Origin: Sporolactobacillus kofuensis
Lineage (GTDB): Bacteria; Bacillota; Bacilli; Bacillales; Sporolactobacillaceae
NCBI RefSeq assembly: GCF_024125425.1
Contig: NZ_JAMXWN010000009.1
Location: 82,704-146,703, forward strand
Direction: 5' to 3'
Length of the DNA: 64,000 nt
Both the position numbers and the translations under genes were made by a program. The notes under the pieces are model-generated. The model searched no databases. It was not told the DNA's origin and saw only the letters and a list, made by a program, of their open reading frames with translations. Positions 26,829-37,196 of this stretch are shown here, piece by piece. Numbering within the stretch: the first letter of the stretch is position 1; each line of letters opens with the position of its first letter.

Positions 26829-28097
26829 ATGGATTTTGATGTCATTGTTATCGGTGGCGGCCCAGCTGGATTGATGGCTGCCATAGCGGCTGGAGAGCAA
26901 GGTGCACATGTACTTCTGCTTGATAAAGGCGATAAATTAGGTAGGAAGCTGGCCATATCAGGCGGTGGACGGTGCAATGTAACCAATGCGATGCCGATTG
27001 ATGAGCTTATTAAGCATATTCCCGGTAACGGACGATTTTTATACAGTGCGTTATCAGCGTTCAATAACCAAGATATTATTGCATTCTTTGAAGATTTGGG
27101 TGTCGGTTTGAAAGAAGAAGACCATGGGCGAATGTTTCCGGTGTCTAATAATGCAAAATCAGTCGTTCATGCGCTTTTAACAAAAATGCAGAACCTTAAA
27201 ATTACGATTCGGACAAATACACCGGTTCAAGCGGTACTTTATTCAGATCACGTCGTTGGTGTGAAAACTAAGAATGGCGAGAAAATTACTGCCCCAACGG
27301 TGATTATCGCGGTTGGGGGAAAATCAGTGCCACAAACCGGAAGCACCGGAGATGGCTATGCATGGGCAAAGGCGGCCGGCCACACAATCACCGAACTCTA
27401 CCCTACAGAAGTGCCACTGACTTCTAAAGAGCCATTTATCCAGGACAAGACCCTTCAAGGGCTCGCCTTATCTGATGTAACGGTTACCTTAGTTAATCCA
27501 AAAGGGAAAGCGATCCAGTCACATCGATGGGACATGCTTTTTACTCATTTCGGACTATCAGGTCCAGCAATATTAAGATTGAGTCAATTTGTAGTTAAAG
27601 CGCTGAAAAAGTTTAAAACAAAAGATGTCGTCGTGTTAATCGATGTCAAACCGGATCTGAACGAAGAACAACTCACTCAACAACTGCTTCATCTCGTTGA
27701 AACGGATCCAAAGAAAGCACTGAAGAACGTGTGGAAAGGCATTGTGCCGGAGCGGTATCTGTTGTTTCTCTTGGAACACATTGGACTTTCTCCGGATCTT
27801 AATTTCCATGAACTTTCTAAGGAAGATGTACGGAACATGGCAAAGGCGCTCAAAGGGTTTCCAGTACATATTACCGGTACACTTTCAATTGAAAAGGCAT
27901 TTATTACCGGTGGTGGAATTTCGCTGAAGGAAGTTAATCCAAAAAGTATGGAATCCAAGATGATGCCCGGACTTTACTTTTGCGGTGAAATTCTTGATAT
28001 TCATGGTTATACCGGTGGCTATAACATTACATCGGCGTTTGTCACCGGTCACGCTGCCGGTATTGCAGCTTCTGAATTTGCTTTTCAGAATCAATAG
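26829..28097 (+). CDS. ytfP: FAD-dependent oxidoreductase, HI0933/YtfP family
   Basis: 422 residues. N-terminal FAD-binding Rossmann motif [19 protein letters not shown] near residues 6-24, then [16 protein letters not shown], the family hallmark. C-terminal FAD contacts lie in [18 protein letters not shown]. The family (BaiN-like) reduces unknown or bile-acid-like substrates in different bacteria; the physiological role in Bacilli is unknown. ATG 26829 is preceded by GAGGAAG. A terminator shared with convergent fhs follows. Confidence 0.92.
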   Translation: MDFDVIVIGGGPAGLMAAIAAGEQGAHVLLLDKGDKLGRKLAISGGGRCNVTNAMPIDELIKHIPGNGRFLYSALSAFNNQDIIAFFEDLGVGLKEEDHGRMFPVSNNAKSVVHALLTKMQNLKITIRTNTPVQAVLYSDHVVGVKTKNGEKITAPTVIIAVGGKSVPQTGSTGDGYAWAKAAGHTITELYPTEVPLTSKEPFIQDKTLQGLALSDVTVTLVNPKGKAIQSHRWDMLFTHFGLSGPAILRLSQFVVKALKKFKTKDVVVLIDVKPDLNEEQLTQQLLHLVETDPKKALKNVWKGIVPERYLLFLLEHIGLSPDLNFHELSKEDVRNMAKALKGFPVHITGTLSIEKAFITGGGISLKEVNPKSMESKMMPGLYFCGEILDIHGYTGGYNITSAFVTGHAAGIAASEFAFQNQ

Positions 28098-28171
28098 TGA
28101 GTCCTTGTTAAGCCGAAACACACCATTGAAATCATCATGCTTAACACGATTTTTCTTGTGTTCTTCTGTAC

Positions 28172-28208
28172 AAAAAAGGCTAGCGCAAATGTCTGCGCTA
28201 GCCTTTTT
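28172..28208. terminator. Bidirectional terminator between ytfP and fhs
   Basis: AAAAAAGGCTAGCGCA pairs with TGCGCTAGCCTTTTT, so both strands have a stem plus T-run. Confidence 0.92.
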
Positions 28209-28228
28209 ATATAAGTAACAACAATCAA

Positions 28229-29920
28229 TCAGAATAAACCGATTGCTTTACCCCTATCGTCAACATCCATATTGAGAGCAGCCGGGTGTTTCGGTAAGCC
28301 TGGCATCGTCAGCACACTGCCTGTCATGACCACAATAAACCCTGCCCCCGCCGATACCTTTAATTCACGAATATGAATGGTAAAATCCTTTGGTCGTCCA
28401 ATTAATTTAGGATCATCCGAGAGTGAATATTGAGTCTTGGCGATGCAAACCGGAAACTTGTCCCACCCGTTTTGCTGAATAGACTTGAGTTGTTTTTGAG
28501 CTTTGGATGAGAATTCAATACCATTGCCACCATATACCTTCGTCACAACCTTCTGGATTTTATCTTCCACAGAATCCGAAAGTTCGTATATTGGTTTAAA
28601 AAGATTTTCTTTATGAGCAATGGTATCAACGACTAAAGCCGCGAGTTCCGTGCCTCCTTCCCCTCCTTGTTCCCAAACTTTGGACAATGCAACCGGATGT
28701 CCGTTGGCTGCACACCAATCTTTGAGATAAGCGACTTCTCGATCTGTATCAAAAATGAAATGGTTTATAGCGACAACATAGGGCAGTCCAAAGGATTTAA
28801 TCGTCTCGATATGACAGGAAAGATTTTCCATACCTCTCGCAAGTGCATCAATGTCCTCATGTTTTAATTCTTCCTTTGTCAGTCCACCATGCATCTTTAA
28901 TGCGCGAATCGTCGCAACAATAACAACAACACTTGGCTTAAAGTGCCCTGCACGCGTGGTAATATCTAAGAATTTTTCAGCTCCTAGATCCGCACCGAAA
29001 CCAGCCTCAGTTACAAGATAATCTCCTAGCTTTGCGCCTAGTTTTGTCGCAAGAACACTGTTGCATCCGTGGGCAATATTGGCAAAAGGTCCACCATGAA
29101 CAAATGCCGGCGTATTTTCTAGTGTTTGAACAAGATTTGGATGGATCGCGTCTTTTAATAGCAATGTGAGGGCGCCTTCAACTTTCAAATCTCGAACAAA
29201 CACAGGCCTGCCCTCATAATTATAAGCGATGAGCATATTGCTCAATCTTGTTTTTAAATCATTCAAATCTTTTGATAAACAAAGGATGGCCATGATTTCC
29301 GAAGCTACTGTGATATCAAATCCGTCTTCACGAGGAACCCCATTTGTTTTTCCACCGAGGCCAATGATCACATGCCGCAATGCTCGATCATTAAGATCAA
29401 GCACGCGTTTCCAGACAATACGCCGCGGATCGATCGCTAATGGATTGCCCTGTTGAATATGGTTATCCAGAAAAGCCGCTAGTGCATTATGCGCGGTTGT
29501 AATGGCATGAAAGTCACCGGTAAAATGGAGATTAATATCTTCCATTGGGACAACTTGAGCATAACCGCCACCCGCTGCCCCACCTTTTAACCCCATTGTT
29601 GGGCCAAGAGATGGTTCACGAAGTGCAATAACCGCATTCTTTCCGATTTTGTTTAATGCTTGGCCCAATCCGACAGTCACGGTTGACTTTCCTTCTCCTG
29701 CTGGTGTTGGATTAATCGATGTGACCAAAATGACTTTGCCGTCGGGTTTGTTTTTCAACTTATTCAAAGTATCCACCGATACTTTGGCTTTATATCGTCC
29801 ATAAGGTTCCCAATCCGTGTCCTCCAAACCTAGTTTTGAAGCAATCTTTCCAATAGGTTCAAGTTCTGCATTTTGAGCGATTTCAATATCTGACTTTACT
29901 ACATTTGATGCTTCTGACAT
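28229..29920 (-). CDS. fhs: Formate--tetrahydrofolate ligase
   Basis: 563 residues from ATG 29920; an ATG six codons upstream has no ribosome site. P-loop near residue 70 in [18 protein letters not shown], then [34 protein letters not shown] and the C-terminal [10 protein letters not shown]. It makes 10-formyl-THF from formate, ATP and THF, feeding purine and formyl-Met synthesis. Its presence suggests formate is available, for instance from pyruvate formate-lyase. Monocistronic, divergent from the RNase H-like gene. Confidence 0.96.
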   Translation of the reverse strand: MSEASNVVKSDIEIAQNAELEPIGKIASKLGLEDTDWEPYGRYKAKVSVDTLNKLKNKPDGKVILVTSINPTPAGEGKSTVTVGLGQALNKIGKNAVIALREPSLGPTMGLKGGAAGGGYAQVVPMEDINLHFTGDFHAITTAHNALAAFLDNHIQQGNPLAIDPRRIVWKRVLDLNDRALRHVIIGLGGKTNGVPREDGFDITVASEIMAILCLSKDLNDLKTRLSNMLIAYNYEGRPVFVRDLKVEGALTLLLKDAIHPNLVQTLENTPAFVHGGPFANIAHGCNSVLATKLGAKLGDYLVTEAGFGADLGAEKFLDITTRAGHFKPSVVVIVATIRALKMHGGLTKEELKHEDIDALARGMENLSCHIETIKSFGLPYVVAINHFIFDTDREVAYLKDWCAANGHPVALSKVWEQGGEGGTELAALVVDTIAHKENLFKPIYELSDSVEDKIQKVVTKVYGGNGIEFSSKAQKQLKSIQQNGWDKFPVCIAKTQYSLSDDPKLIGRPKDFTIHIRELKVSAGAGFIVVMTGSVLTMPGLPKHPAALNMDVDDRGKAIGLF

Positions 29921-30066
29921 TTTCTCATAATCACCCATTTACTATTAAAATTATCCAGCTTGTTTCCTGTTATTATGATAACATAATGTGAGTATTGCTA
30001 AAATGTAGCAGGAAAATTCTTTTACATTTATCATCTTCTCAGTTTGTGTACAAGGGTGTGACGGTA

Positions 30067-30486
30067 GTGATTGAGGTGTTTTTTGATGGTGCGGCAAATG
30101 GAAACCCTGGGCTAGCAGGTGGCGGTGTTTACATTAATGAGGGAAATGGGAAGGAAGTTCGACGTTCCTTTCCTCTCGGAATCCTGTCCAGCAATCATGA
30201 GGCGGAATTTGCTGCGCTTAATGCTGCCTTGCAATACTGTGCATCAGTGGGTTATCGTTCAGTTTCTTTTCGAACGGATTCGCAACTTGTCAATCAGAGT
30301 CTGGAAAAGCGTCATGTAAAAAATGAATGCTTCGCTCAATACCTTGATCAAGCTCTAGTTCTCATTGATCAATTTGATCTCTTTTTCTGCAAGTGGATTC
30401 CTGATAAGCAAAATAAAAACGCAGATACACTTGCCCGACTTGAAATACAAAAACAATTGCGCATGCACAACAAGGAGGAACATTGA
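30067..30486 (+). CDS. RNase HI-like protein
   Basis: 139 residues from GTG 30067, with AAGGG 10 nt upstream. The upstream open frame has no ribosome site. All four acidic active-site positions of RNase HI are present: VFFDGAANGNPG, NHEAEFAALNAAL, FRTDSQLVNQS and NADTLARLE. It is shorter than the classic enzyme, and basic-protrusion residues are not obvious, so it belongs to the YpeP/RnhA-like group. Hydrolysis of RNA in RNA-DNA hybrids is likely. Its stop overlaps the next ATG (TGATG). Confidence 0.85.
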   Translation: MIEVFFDGAANGNPGLAGGGVYINEGNGKEVRRSFPLGILSSNHEAEFAALNAALQYCASVGYRSVSFRTDSQLVNQSLEKRHVKNECFAQYLDQALVLIDQFDLFFCKWIPDKQNKNADTLARLEIQKQLRMHNKEEH

Positions 30487-31403
30487 TGATCAATCGGCGC
30501 ATATTCATTGCTGATCTGGCTTTACTTGGCATTACTTTCATATGGGGCACGACATTTATTATCGTCCAGAATATTCTCGATAAATTGACGCCTCTAACAT
30601 TTAATGGCTGGCGTTTTTGTTTGGCAGCACTATTTCTTGCTGTTTGGCAGTTTCTCTTTATGCGAAAAAGTAATGGATCTTCAAAGAAATACAACTGGAA
30701 ACTCATCGGATCGGCGATTCTGTTAGGTACTCTACTTTTTGCCGGTTATATTTGTCAAACGATTGGACTGCTTTATACATCCGCTTCGAATGCTGCGTTT
30801 ATCACTGGGCTCAGTGTTGTTCTTGTTCCTATCTTTTCTGCACTGCTCCTGCGTAAACCGCCACATCGCAACGCAATTATCGGTGTTGTTTTCGCTGCTT
30901 TCGGACTGTTTCTGCTCACGACTAAAGGTCAATTCTCTCTAAATAAGGGCGATCTGATTGTGCTTGTCAGTGCAGTAACGTTCGCATTACATATTATTTT
31001 CACTGCAAAAGTAACCGATAAATTCGAAAGTATGTCACTAACTATTGTCCAACTAAGCGTTGTTGCTTTGCTCGCGTTCGTTGTTGGTTTATTTTTCGAC
31101 GGTGGTAAACTCGTTGATGTTCGAATGCTCCTTCAACCGGATGTGAGTCTTGTACTCATATTTATGGCTTTATTTGCGACCGCATTTGCATTTTTACTTC
31201 AAACTGTACTTCAAAAAGATACACCGGCTACGCATGTAGGGATCATTTATATTATGGAGCCTGTATTTGCTGCATGGACGTCCGTACTTTTCCAAAACGC
31301 CCATTTAGGAACAGGTGAACTGACCGGATCACTTCTGATCCTCGCAGGTATGCTCCTTGCTGAATGGCCACAAAAAAGGGGCCAAAGTGTTGAATCTCAT
31401 TAA
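30486..31403 (+). CDS. EamA/DMT-family transporter
   Basis: 305 residues with ten hydrophobic helices in two EamA repeats (IWGTTFIIVQNIL with GWRFCLAALF early; LFATAFAFLLQTVLQK with HVGIIYIMEPVFAA late). Members export amino acids, purines or other metabolites. AAGGAGG lies 7 nt before ATG 30486, and the start overlaps the RNase H-like stop. Substrate unknown. Confidence 0.9.
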   Translation: MINRRIFIADLALLGITFIWGTTFIIVQNILDKLTPLTFNGWRFCLAALFLAVWQFLFMRKSNGSSKKYNWKLIGSAILLGTLLFAGYICQTIGLLYTSASNAAFITGLSVVLVPIFSALLLRKPPHRNAIIGVVFAAFGLFLLTTKGQFSLNKGDLIVLVSAVTFALHIIFTAKVTDKFESMSLTIVQLSVVALLAFVVGLFFDGGKLVDVRMLLQPDVSLVLIFMALFATAFAFLLQTVLQKDTPATHVGIIYIMEPVFAAWTSVLFQNAHLGTGELTGSLLILAGMLLAEWPQKRGQSVESH

Positions 31404-31438
31404 TCAGATGCTCTAATCAACGTACAAAAACGAACTGA

Positions 31439-31474
31439 TAAAAAAACAGGAACCATCATTGGTTCCTGTTTTTA
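31439..31474 (+). terminator. Terminator of the EamA gene
   Basis: AAAAAACAGGAACC pairs with GGTTCCTGTTTTTA around ATCATT. The symmetry means it could also work leftward. Confidence 0.9.
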
Positions 31475-31556
31475 TTGTGTATTTGTTGTTCAAACTGCAA
31501 ATCGACGGAATGTGGCGAGAAGATGTATCTTTGCACTCGATTCAATCGTTTGCTAT

Positions 31557-31784
31557 TCAACGGGTAAGCGCCTTGTATTCTTCAGTCAATTTCATAAAAA
31601 GTGCTTCATTCCTTGAATCCAAACTCTCATCAATCTGTGTTTGCAACTGCTTCACTTTCTGATTGAATTCCATTTCATCAAGGACCATTTGGGCATACAT
31701 TTCGACAACTGAGACCGTCGCTTGCTGTTCTTTATAAACAACCAGCGCCTTTGTATTCTCTTGAGAAGAGTGATCATTGTTCAT
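31557..31784 (-). CDS. IDEAL-domain protein
   Basis: 75 residues from ATG 31784, which has AGGGGGC 7 nt upstream. The C-terminal half (MVLDEMEFNQKVKQLQTQID, then ESLDSRNEALFMKLTEEY) fits the IDEAL domain, a small helical domain of Bacillales found in competence regulator ComK-related contexts and small stand-alone proteins. Function unknown. It is transcribed alone. Confidence 0.75.
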   Translation of the reverse strand: MNNDHSSQENTKALVVYKEQQATVSVVEMYAQMVLDEMEFNQKVKQLQTQIDESLDSRNEALFMKLTEEYKALTR

Positions 31785-31999
31785 CTTTATTGCCCCCTTT
31801 GCACTTTTCATTATTCTACACTACTTTTCTGAAAGTTACAACCATTTAGATTCATTTTCTTTTCATTTTTCTAATAATTCCGTTTAATTTGATGAGGTGA
31901 ACGCCTATACCCTCAACTACTCCGAAACACGTGCACTATGTAACATAAAAAAAATAAGAACTAGAAAATTGGTCTAATTAGTTACATTTATTAATAAAA

Positions 32000-32035
32000 T
32001 AAAAAAGGAAAGAAGCCGAGTACGGCTTCTTTCCT
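32000..32035 (-). terminator. Terminator of cshA
   Basis: Reverse-strand stem GGAAAGAAGCCG / CGGCTTCTTTCC, then TTTTTT. Confidence 0.93.
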
Positions 32036-32064
32036 TAACACCAACGAGATAACTATTCATTTAA

Positions 32065-33510
32065 TTAATAACGCTGTGATTTTTGTTTACTTCTGCCACG
32101 ATAGTTATTGTTTTGACGATGATCCCGTTCACGGGAATGGCTATAATTCTTACCCCTTCCGCCTCTTTGCGGACGGCCGCCTGACCGTTTTACCATCAAT
32201 GGAGCTTCACGAGTCAAACGAACAGGAGTGGTATCGGGCTCTTTAGTGATCACCTTAAGAGCGGCTGCAACCAACTTCACTGCATCATGATTATCAAGTA
32301 GTTGTTGTGCCTTTGCTTCATAGGAATGGAAATTGCTCGATTCCAACGATTCCATGAGATTGTCAACGGCAACTTTTTGTTGGCCAGCTAATGCTTCTTC
32401 ATAGGTTGGTGCACTAATTGGTTTCATCGGCTGCTTCGTCAAACGTTCGATGGAGCGAAGGTGTGGGAATTCGCTCGGCGTAATAAAGGTTAGTGCCATA
32501 CCCGTTTTTCCTGCCCGTCCGGTTCTACCAATCCGGTGGACATAGCTTTCGGGGTCTTGCGGCAAGTCAAAGTTGTATACATGTGTCACATTGCTAATAT
32601 CGAGACCACGAGCAGCGACATCTGTTGCAACTAATAGTTTCACTTCGTTTTGTTTGAAACGACGCAATACCAGGTCACGCTTTGATTGGGTTAAATCGCC
32701 ATGAATACCTTCAGCCTCATAGCCACGTTTCTGCAATGCGCGCATCAGTTCATCAACACGACGCTTTGTTCGGCCGAATACAATCGCGCGTTCCGGTGAT
32801 TGAATGTCTAGAAAACGTGTTAAGGCATCAAATTTTTCATTCTCTCTAACCTTTACGTAATTCTGTTCAATCAATGACACAGTCAACGTCTTAGCCTTGA
32901 TTTGTACTTTCTTTGGATCTTTCATAAATTTTTCTGCAAGTAACTGAATCGGTCTTGGCATCGTTGCAGAGAAGAGCAGAGTTTGACGATCTTGCGGAGT
33001 ACTTTCCAAAATTTCATGAATATCGTCAATAAAACCCATATTCAACATTTCATCTGCTTCATCCAAAACAATCATTTTAATTTGATCTAATCGGATGGTA
33101 CGTCTTTTAATATGGTCAAGTAAACGACCCGGTGTTGCTGAAATGATGCTCGGACGCCGTTTCAAATCACGAATCTGTTTCTGAATATCTTGACCACCGT
33201 AAATTGCTACTGTTCTTACTCTTTTAAAGAAACCGAGTGAATTCAGTTCCTGAGCATTCTGTATGGCAAGTTCACGTGTAGGTGTTATCACTACGCCTTG
33301 AATATCCGATGTCTGAGGATCAGCCGCATCAATCATCGGAATACCAAAAGCAGTTGTTTTTCCTGTTCCGGTTTGTGCCTGACCAATGAGGTCAACACCT
33401 GTTTTGGCAACCGGAATCGCCTGCTCTTGAATTGGGGTCATATCGGTGAACCCCATCCGTTCGGTCGCTTTCTTAATTTCGTCGCTAATTTCAAGTTCTG
33501 CAAATTTCAT
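32065..33510 (-). CDS. cshA: DEAD-box RNA helicase CshA
   Basis: 481 residues. All helicase motifs are present in order: Q-motif ([13 protein letters not shown]), [32 protein letters not shown], then in domain 2 [19 protein letters not shown] and [13 protein letters not shown]. The C-terminal 70 residues include a basic R/G/S/N-rich tail typical of CshA, for RNA binding. It works in mRNA turnover and cold-adapted RNA unwinding. ATG 33510 has AAGGAG at an unusually long spacing of about 13 nt. The leader contains a hairpin at 33561-33591. Confidence 0.94.
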   Translation of the reverse strand: MKFAELEISDEIKKATERMGFTDMTPIQEQAIPVAKTGVDLIGQAQTGTGKTTAFGIPMIDAADPQTSDIQGVVITPTRELAIQNAQELNSLGFFKRVRTVAIYGGQDIQKQIRDLKRRPSIISATPGRLLDHIKRRTIRLDQIKMIVLDEADEMLNMGFIDDIHEILESTPQDRQTLLFSATMPRPIQLLAEKFMKDPKKVQIKAKTLTVSLIEQNYVKVRENEKFDALTRFLDIQSPERAIVFGRTKRRVDELMRALQKRGYEAEGIHGDLTQSKRDLVLRRFKQNEVKLLVATDVAARGLDISNVTHVYNFDLPQDPESYVHRIGRTGRAGKTGMALTFITPSEFPHLRSIERLTKQPMKPISAPTYEEALAGQQKVAVDNLMESLESSNFHSYEAKAQQLLDNHDAVKLVAAALKVITKEPDTTPVRLTREAPLMVKRSGGRPQRGGRGKNYSHSRERDHRQNNNYRGRSKQKSQRY

Positions 33511-33560
33511 TAAACTATACGATCTCCTTTTTCATGTTCAGTATTATCATACAAATGATT

Positions 33561-33591
33561 AGGCATTCCCCGCGACGGACGGAAAATGCCT
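33561..33591 (-). promoter_or_regulatory. Hairpin in the cshA leader
   Basis: On the reverse strand AGGCATTTTCC pairs with GGGGAATGCCT (11 bp, two G-U) around a 9-nt loop, about 50 nt before the cshA start. No T-run follows, so it is an mRNA-structure candidate rather than a terminator. The rest of the 350-bp cshA-zwf gap shows no gene. Confidence 0.4.
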
Positions 33592-33860
33592 ACCAAACAT
33601 TGAACGAGACATCATCTTTGTTTTCAAAAGTAAACCTCTTCCATCCCATTGATTACCTAAACACATAATTTCACCTTACCATGTACAGACATGAATTGCA
33701 ATGGAAGTCCCGTTTAAAACAGGATTGAAACATTTTTAATCAGTCAATACTTACTATTATTCACATTCATTTCATAAGAAATACGGTAAAAGTGTAACAC
33801 ATTTATCTAAAAGTGTGATAACATTCAAATATAACGAACGAGGAACGAGGGAAATTACCA

Positions 33861-35333
33861 ATGATTGAAACGACAAAAGAGCCGGTTCTTATTTTTTTGT
33901 TCGGAGCAACTGGAGACCTGGCCCGAAGAAAACTTTATTCCGCTCTTTATCGCCTTTATAAGAGGGACCAACAATTTGCAGTGATTGGACTTGCACGTCG
34001 CCCACATACCGATGAGACTTATCGTGATTTAATAAATGACTCATTACCCTCAGATGCGGGGCAGCGCCAGCACTTCTTAGCCCGTTTTTATTATCGCCGA
34101 TTGGACATTACCCGTCCGGAAAATTTCGTCTCGTTGAAGAAATTTAGCGATGAACTAAATGAGCGGTACCAATTAAATGGAAATCGAATATTCTATCTTT
34201 CTCTTGCACCTAACTTCTTCGGTGAAGCTGCAAAACACCTGAAAGAATCCGGTCTTGCAACGACTTCAGGTTGGAAACGATTAGTTATTGAGAAACCGTT
34301 CGGCCATGATTTGCAATCGTCAAAGGAATTAAATGATAGTCTATTGCATGCATTTGATGAAGACGAGATCTATCGTATCGACCATTATCTTGGTAAAGAA
34401 ATGGTTCAAAATATTGAAGTGCTTCGTTTTGCAAATCCAATATTTGAAGCCGTCTGGAACAGGCGCTATATTTCAAATGTCCAAATTACACTGAGTGAAA
34501 CGCTGGGTGTTGGAGAACGCGCGAATTATTATGATCAAACCGGGGCTCTTTTGGATATGGTTCAGAATCATATTATGCAACTTCTGACATTGATTGCCAT
34601 GGAACCTCCTACCCAGTTTGAGACGAATGATGTTCGCTATGAGAAAGTTAAAGTGCTCAAAGCATTCCGCCCGATGAATGTTAATAATGTTGTCGAACAA
34701 ATCGTCCGTGGGCAGTATACTCGCGGGATGACACCGGATAGGCAAAAACTGCGTGGTTATCTTGACGAGGAAAATATTAGTAGTGCATCGGATACAGAAA
34801 CATTCGTTGCTGCACGTTTTCTTATCGATAATTATCGTTGGTCAGGGGTTCCCTTCTACGTTCGAACCGGTAAACGCATGACTGAAAAATCAACACAAAT
34901 TATCATCCAATTTAAGAAACTGCCAAAGAATCCATATTTCCATAATGTGAACCATGTCGGTCCAAATTTACTTGTCATCTATATTTCACCAGATGAAGGA
35001 TTATCACTAAAGCTTAACGTAAAAGAAACCGGAGAAACAGGAAATACCATTCCGATTTCCTTAAAATTCCGCAATAATGCACTCGCTGAAGAAAATATGC
35101 AAGATGCTTACGAACGTCTCATTGCAGACTGTATTAAAGGCGATTCCACGAACTTTACGCGTTGGGATGAAGTTGCTTATTCCTGGGAGATTGTGGACTC
35201 TATTGTCGACTCTTGGAAACAGCGTCGCGTACCTGTTGACTACTATGAAGCCGGTACAATGGGACCTTCTTCAGCTGACGAATTACTAGAGAAAAACGGT
35301 CATCATTGGTGGCCGCTCATGCATATGGAATAA
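33861..35333 (+). CDS. zwf: Glucose-6-phosphate 1-dehydrogenase
   Basis: 490 residues. The NADP-binding start is FLFGATGDLARRKLYSALY. The substrate-binding RIDHYLGKEMVQN lies near residue 173, and EKPFGHD just before it. C-terminal YEAGTMGP is typical. First step of the oxidative pentose phosphate route, yielding NADPH. The start ATG is preceded by AACGAGG. It stands alone, divergent from cshA; the partner gnd-type gene is at 53251. Confidence 0.97.
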   Translation: MIETTKEPVLIFLFGATGDLARRKLYSALYRLYKRDQQFAVIGLARRPHTDETYRDLINDSLPSDAGQRQHFLARFYYRRLDITRPENFVSLKKFSDELNERYQLNGNRIFYLSLAPNFFGEAAKHLKESGLATTSGWKRLVIEKPFGHDLQSSKELNDSLLHAFDEDEIYRIDHYLGKEMVQNIEVLRFANPIFEAVWNRRYISNVQITLSETLGVGERANYYDQTGALLDMVQNHIMQLLTLIAMEPPTQFETNDVRYEKVKVLKAFRPMNVNNVVEQIVRGQYTRGMTPDRQKLRGYLDEENISSASDTETFVAARFLIDNYRWSGVPFYVRTGKRMTEKSTQIIIQFKKLPKNPYFHNVNHVGPNLLVIYISPDEGLSLKLNVKETGETGNTIPISLKFRNNALAEENMQDAYERLIADCIKGDSTNFTRWDEVAYSWEIVDSIVDSWKQRRVPVDYYEAGTMGPSSADELLEKNGHHWWPLMHME

Positions 35334-35345
35334 TATCTGCATAAC

Positions 35346-35396
35346 AAAAAATTGGGCACCTTTCGTTCAACGAAGGTGCCCAATTTTATTTTTTTG
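35346..35396. terminator. Bidirectional terminator after zwf
   Basis: AAAATTGGGCACCTTTCG pairs with CGAAGGTGCCCAATTTT, with T-rich ends on both strands; it serves zwf and the convergent esterase gene. Confidence 0.92.
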
Positions 35397-35416
35397 CTGT
35401 ACACGTTAATCCAATG

Positions 35417-36181
35417 TTAATGCGCATGCCAATTTCTTTTTATGGCGTCCATTAACCGTGCGGACATCTCCGCATAGCCTTTTTTATTTGGATGGAAATG
35501 ATCCGTATAAAGCAGCTTATCTGTATTGCCTTTGAACAGATCGCTCGTCTGTATAAAAGTAGCAGGCTTATATTTGCTTATAATTGACTCGCTTTTTGTA
35601 TTCCATCGATTAAGAATGGGAATAAAATCTTTATTCGCACGCCCCAGGTAATCCTCAAAAGGATTATACAGACCAAAATAATAAATGCGCGTATTTGGAT
35701 TCAACCGGCGTATCTTAGTGAACACTTGGTTTAAATGATCTGAGAATACTTTTTGCTGATTGGAAAAATCACTTTGGTGAAGATCCAAAAAATTCTTTCT
35801 GAAGACATAAACCAAATCATTACCACCAATTGTAAGAAAGATGGTATTTGACTGTTTTATAGCATGAGCCACTTGAGGTTGCTTCAATTTCTTTAATAAA
35901 TCCGATGAAGTGTCTCCTTGATGACCGAAATCTTGTATCTCAACTTTCTTTACTCGTTTCTCTTTCTTCAACTTTTTAGTTGTCGCTCCGACATACCCCT
36001 GATTGTCTAGATCACCAACACCTTCAGTTAATGAATCGCCTATAGCAACAATCTTATAAGTGAGTTTCTCAGGTTTCTTCTTTGGTGCTGTTGTTTTCCC
36101 CATAAAGACAACATATATACTAGCAATTAAAATAACACCAATAATCAAGATTAATAGACTGATAACGATTTTTTTCTTAAT
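35417..36181 (-). CDS. SGNH/GDSL-type esterase, membrane-anchored
   Basis: About 254 residues. An N-terminal signal-anchor helix (residues 4-27) is followed by the GDSL hydrolase domain: AIGDSLTEGVGD with the nucleophile serine, the glycine block FGHQGDTSS, IGGNDL and the C-terminal DHFHPNKKGYAEM with the Asp-His pair. It resembles the YpmR group of extracellular lipases/acylhydrolases. Start: AGAGAGGTG is 7 nt before ATT 36181 and no ATG, GTG or TTG lies nearby except GTG 36226 inside the upstream gene, which has no ribosome site. So ATT initiation is possible. Confidence 0.85.
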   Translation of the reverse strand: MKKKIVISLLILIIGVILIASIYVVFMGKTTAPKKKPEKLTYKIVAIGDSLTEGVGDLDNQGYVGATTKKLKKEKRVKKVEIQDFGHQGDTSSDLLKKLKQPQVAHAIKQSNTIFLTIGGNDLVYVFRKNFLDLHQSDFSNQQKVFSDHLNQVFTKIRRLNPNTRIYYFGLYNPFEDYLGRANKDFIPILNRWNTKSESIISKYKPATFIQTSDLFKGNTDKLLYTDHFHPNKKGYAEMSARLMDAIKRNWHAH

Positions 36182-36207
36182 AACTCTGCACCTCTCTAGC
36201 CCTTTCG

Positions 36208-36729
36208 TTATGCACCATACCACCACTGCAATGCAGTTTGTTCGATACGTCTACATAGTTCGTTTTTACCTTCGCAATAACTGTCGCAATCATTTGGATA
36301 GTGTTCCGCTAATTGTACTTTCATTTGGCTGTATAAATCGGCAGCATCTTCATGAACACTTAAAAAATCACGAAATGCCAAATGTCTTACCACATCTTCA
36401 GTTCCGCTTGTATATGCATGAAGATGAACAAGGTGATTCCCTACCCCATCCGTCTTTTCAAAATAACGACGACCTTTAATGCCATGTGTTCCTAAGGGCC
36501 GATAACCCAACGATGACAATTGTTCATTATCATCAAGAGCATGAACATCCTCAACCTCGATAAGAATATCAATCGTCGGCTTTGCACACATTCCCGGTAT
36601 AGCAGTACTTCCGATATGATGAATAGCAGTTACCATTGATTTTAGATGATGAATGATTTGTGATGATTCTTTTTTATATAGGATCGGCCACTCCTCGTCA
36701 TAAGGGACCACTTTTCGTTCTCTTTGCAC
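36208..36729 (-). CDS. GrpB-family protein (UPF0157)
   Basis: 173 residues, full length. The hallmark IHHIGSTAIPGMCAKPTIDI near residues 35-54 is a nucleotidyltransferase-like GS...D-x-D motif, followed by GRRYFEKTDG and HLHAYTSG. The family has a nucleotidyltransferase fold, and some members are fused to dephospho-CoA kinase; the activity is unknown. It is followed by the GDSL esterase 26 bp downstream in the same direction. Confidence 0.9.
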   Translation of the reverse strand: MQRERKVVPYDEEWPILYKKESSQIIHHLKSMVTAIHHIGSTAIPGMCAKPTIDILIEVEDVHALDDNEQLSSLGYRPLGTHGIKGRRYFEKTDGVGNHLVHLHAYTSGTEDVVRHLAFRDFLSVHEDAADLYSQMKVQLAEHYPNDCDSYCEGKNELCRRIEQTALQWWYGA

Positions 36730-36805
36730 GGACTACTACACTCCTCTAGATCATTTGCTCATGGCTGTTCCTATTTTACCATAGACTCCTTATAATCATT
36801 TCGAA

Positions 36806-36838
36806 GAAAAAACAAAAAACAGCGCGTAGGCGCTGCTT
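36806..36838 (-). terminator. Terminator of the fbpB-like gene
   Basis: Reverse-strand stem CAGCGC / GCGCTG with a 4-nt loop, then TTTTTTGTTTTTT. Confidence 0.88.
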
Positions 36839-36880
36839 TCCTATGACGAATGGTGATCATCTGATTCATTTTCACACGGA

Positions 36881-37000
36881 TTATTTTACCGCATGCCGGT
36901 TATCAATTCTAATTTCAATCTTTTTAATCGCTTTCTCATCTTGGAGTATTTCCGACTTGTTTTTGAGGATTAATTCTTTAATGTTGCCTCTTTTTCTCAT
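36881..37000 (-). CDS. FbpB-like small basic protein
   Basis: 39 residues from ATG 37000 with AAAGGTGG 9 nt upstream; stop TAA at 36881, own terminator 45 bp later. The sequence starts MRKRGNIKELILKNKSEIL and continues with KIEIRIDNRHAVK. This is the pattern of Fur-regulated small basic proteins of the FbpB type, which act as possible RNA chaperones for the iron-sparing small RNA FsrA in Bacillus. I could not find a clear Fur box upstream. The gene is short, but the ribosome site, composition and terminator make it convincing. Confidence 0.75.
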   Translation of the reverse strand: MRKRGNIKELILKNKSEILQDEKAIKKIEIRIDNRHAVK

Positions 37001-37196
37001 CGCTACCAACCACCTTTCTCGTTGTTCCATAAATTCACTGTATAGGACATATTCGGATTAAACGAAATTATGTGAATCTTTATTTATGTTTGTATCATTC
37101 CCCATTATCGATCATTAAAACCCTTTCTCTGACCTTTTGTTAAACTTTGGAACAATCTGCTACAATAAGGTGTAGAAACTGCAAGGGGGTTATTGA

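Noticed and set aside
29971..29988. Inverted repeat ATTATG-TTAT-CATAAT between fhs and the RNase H-like gene
   Set aside because: Short and AT-rich, easily due to chance; no matching known operator.
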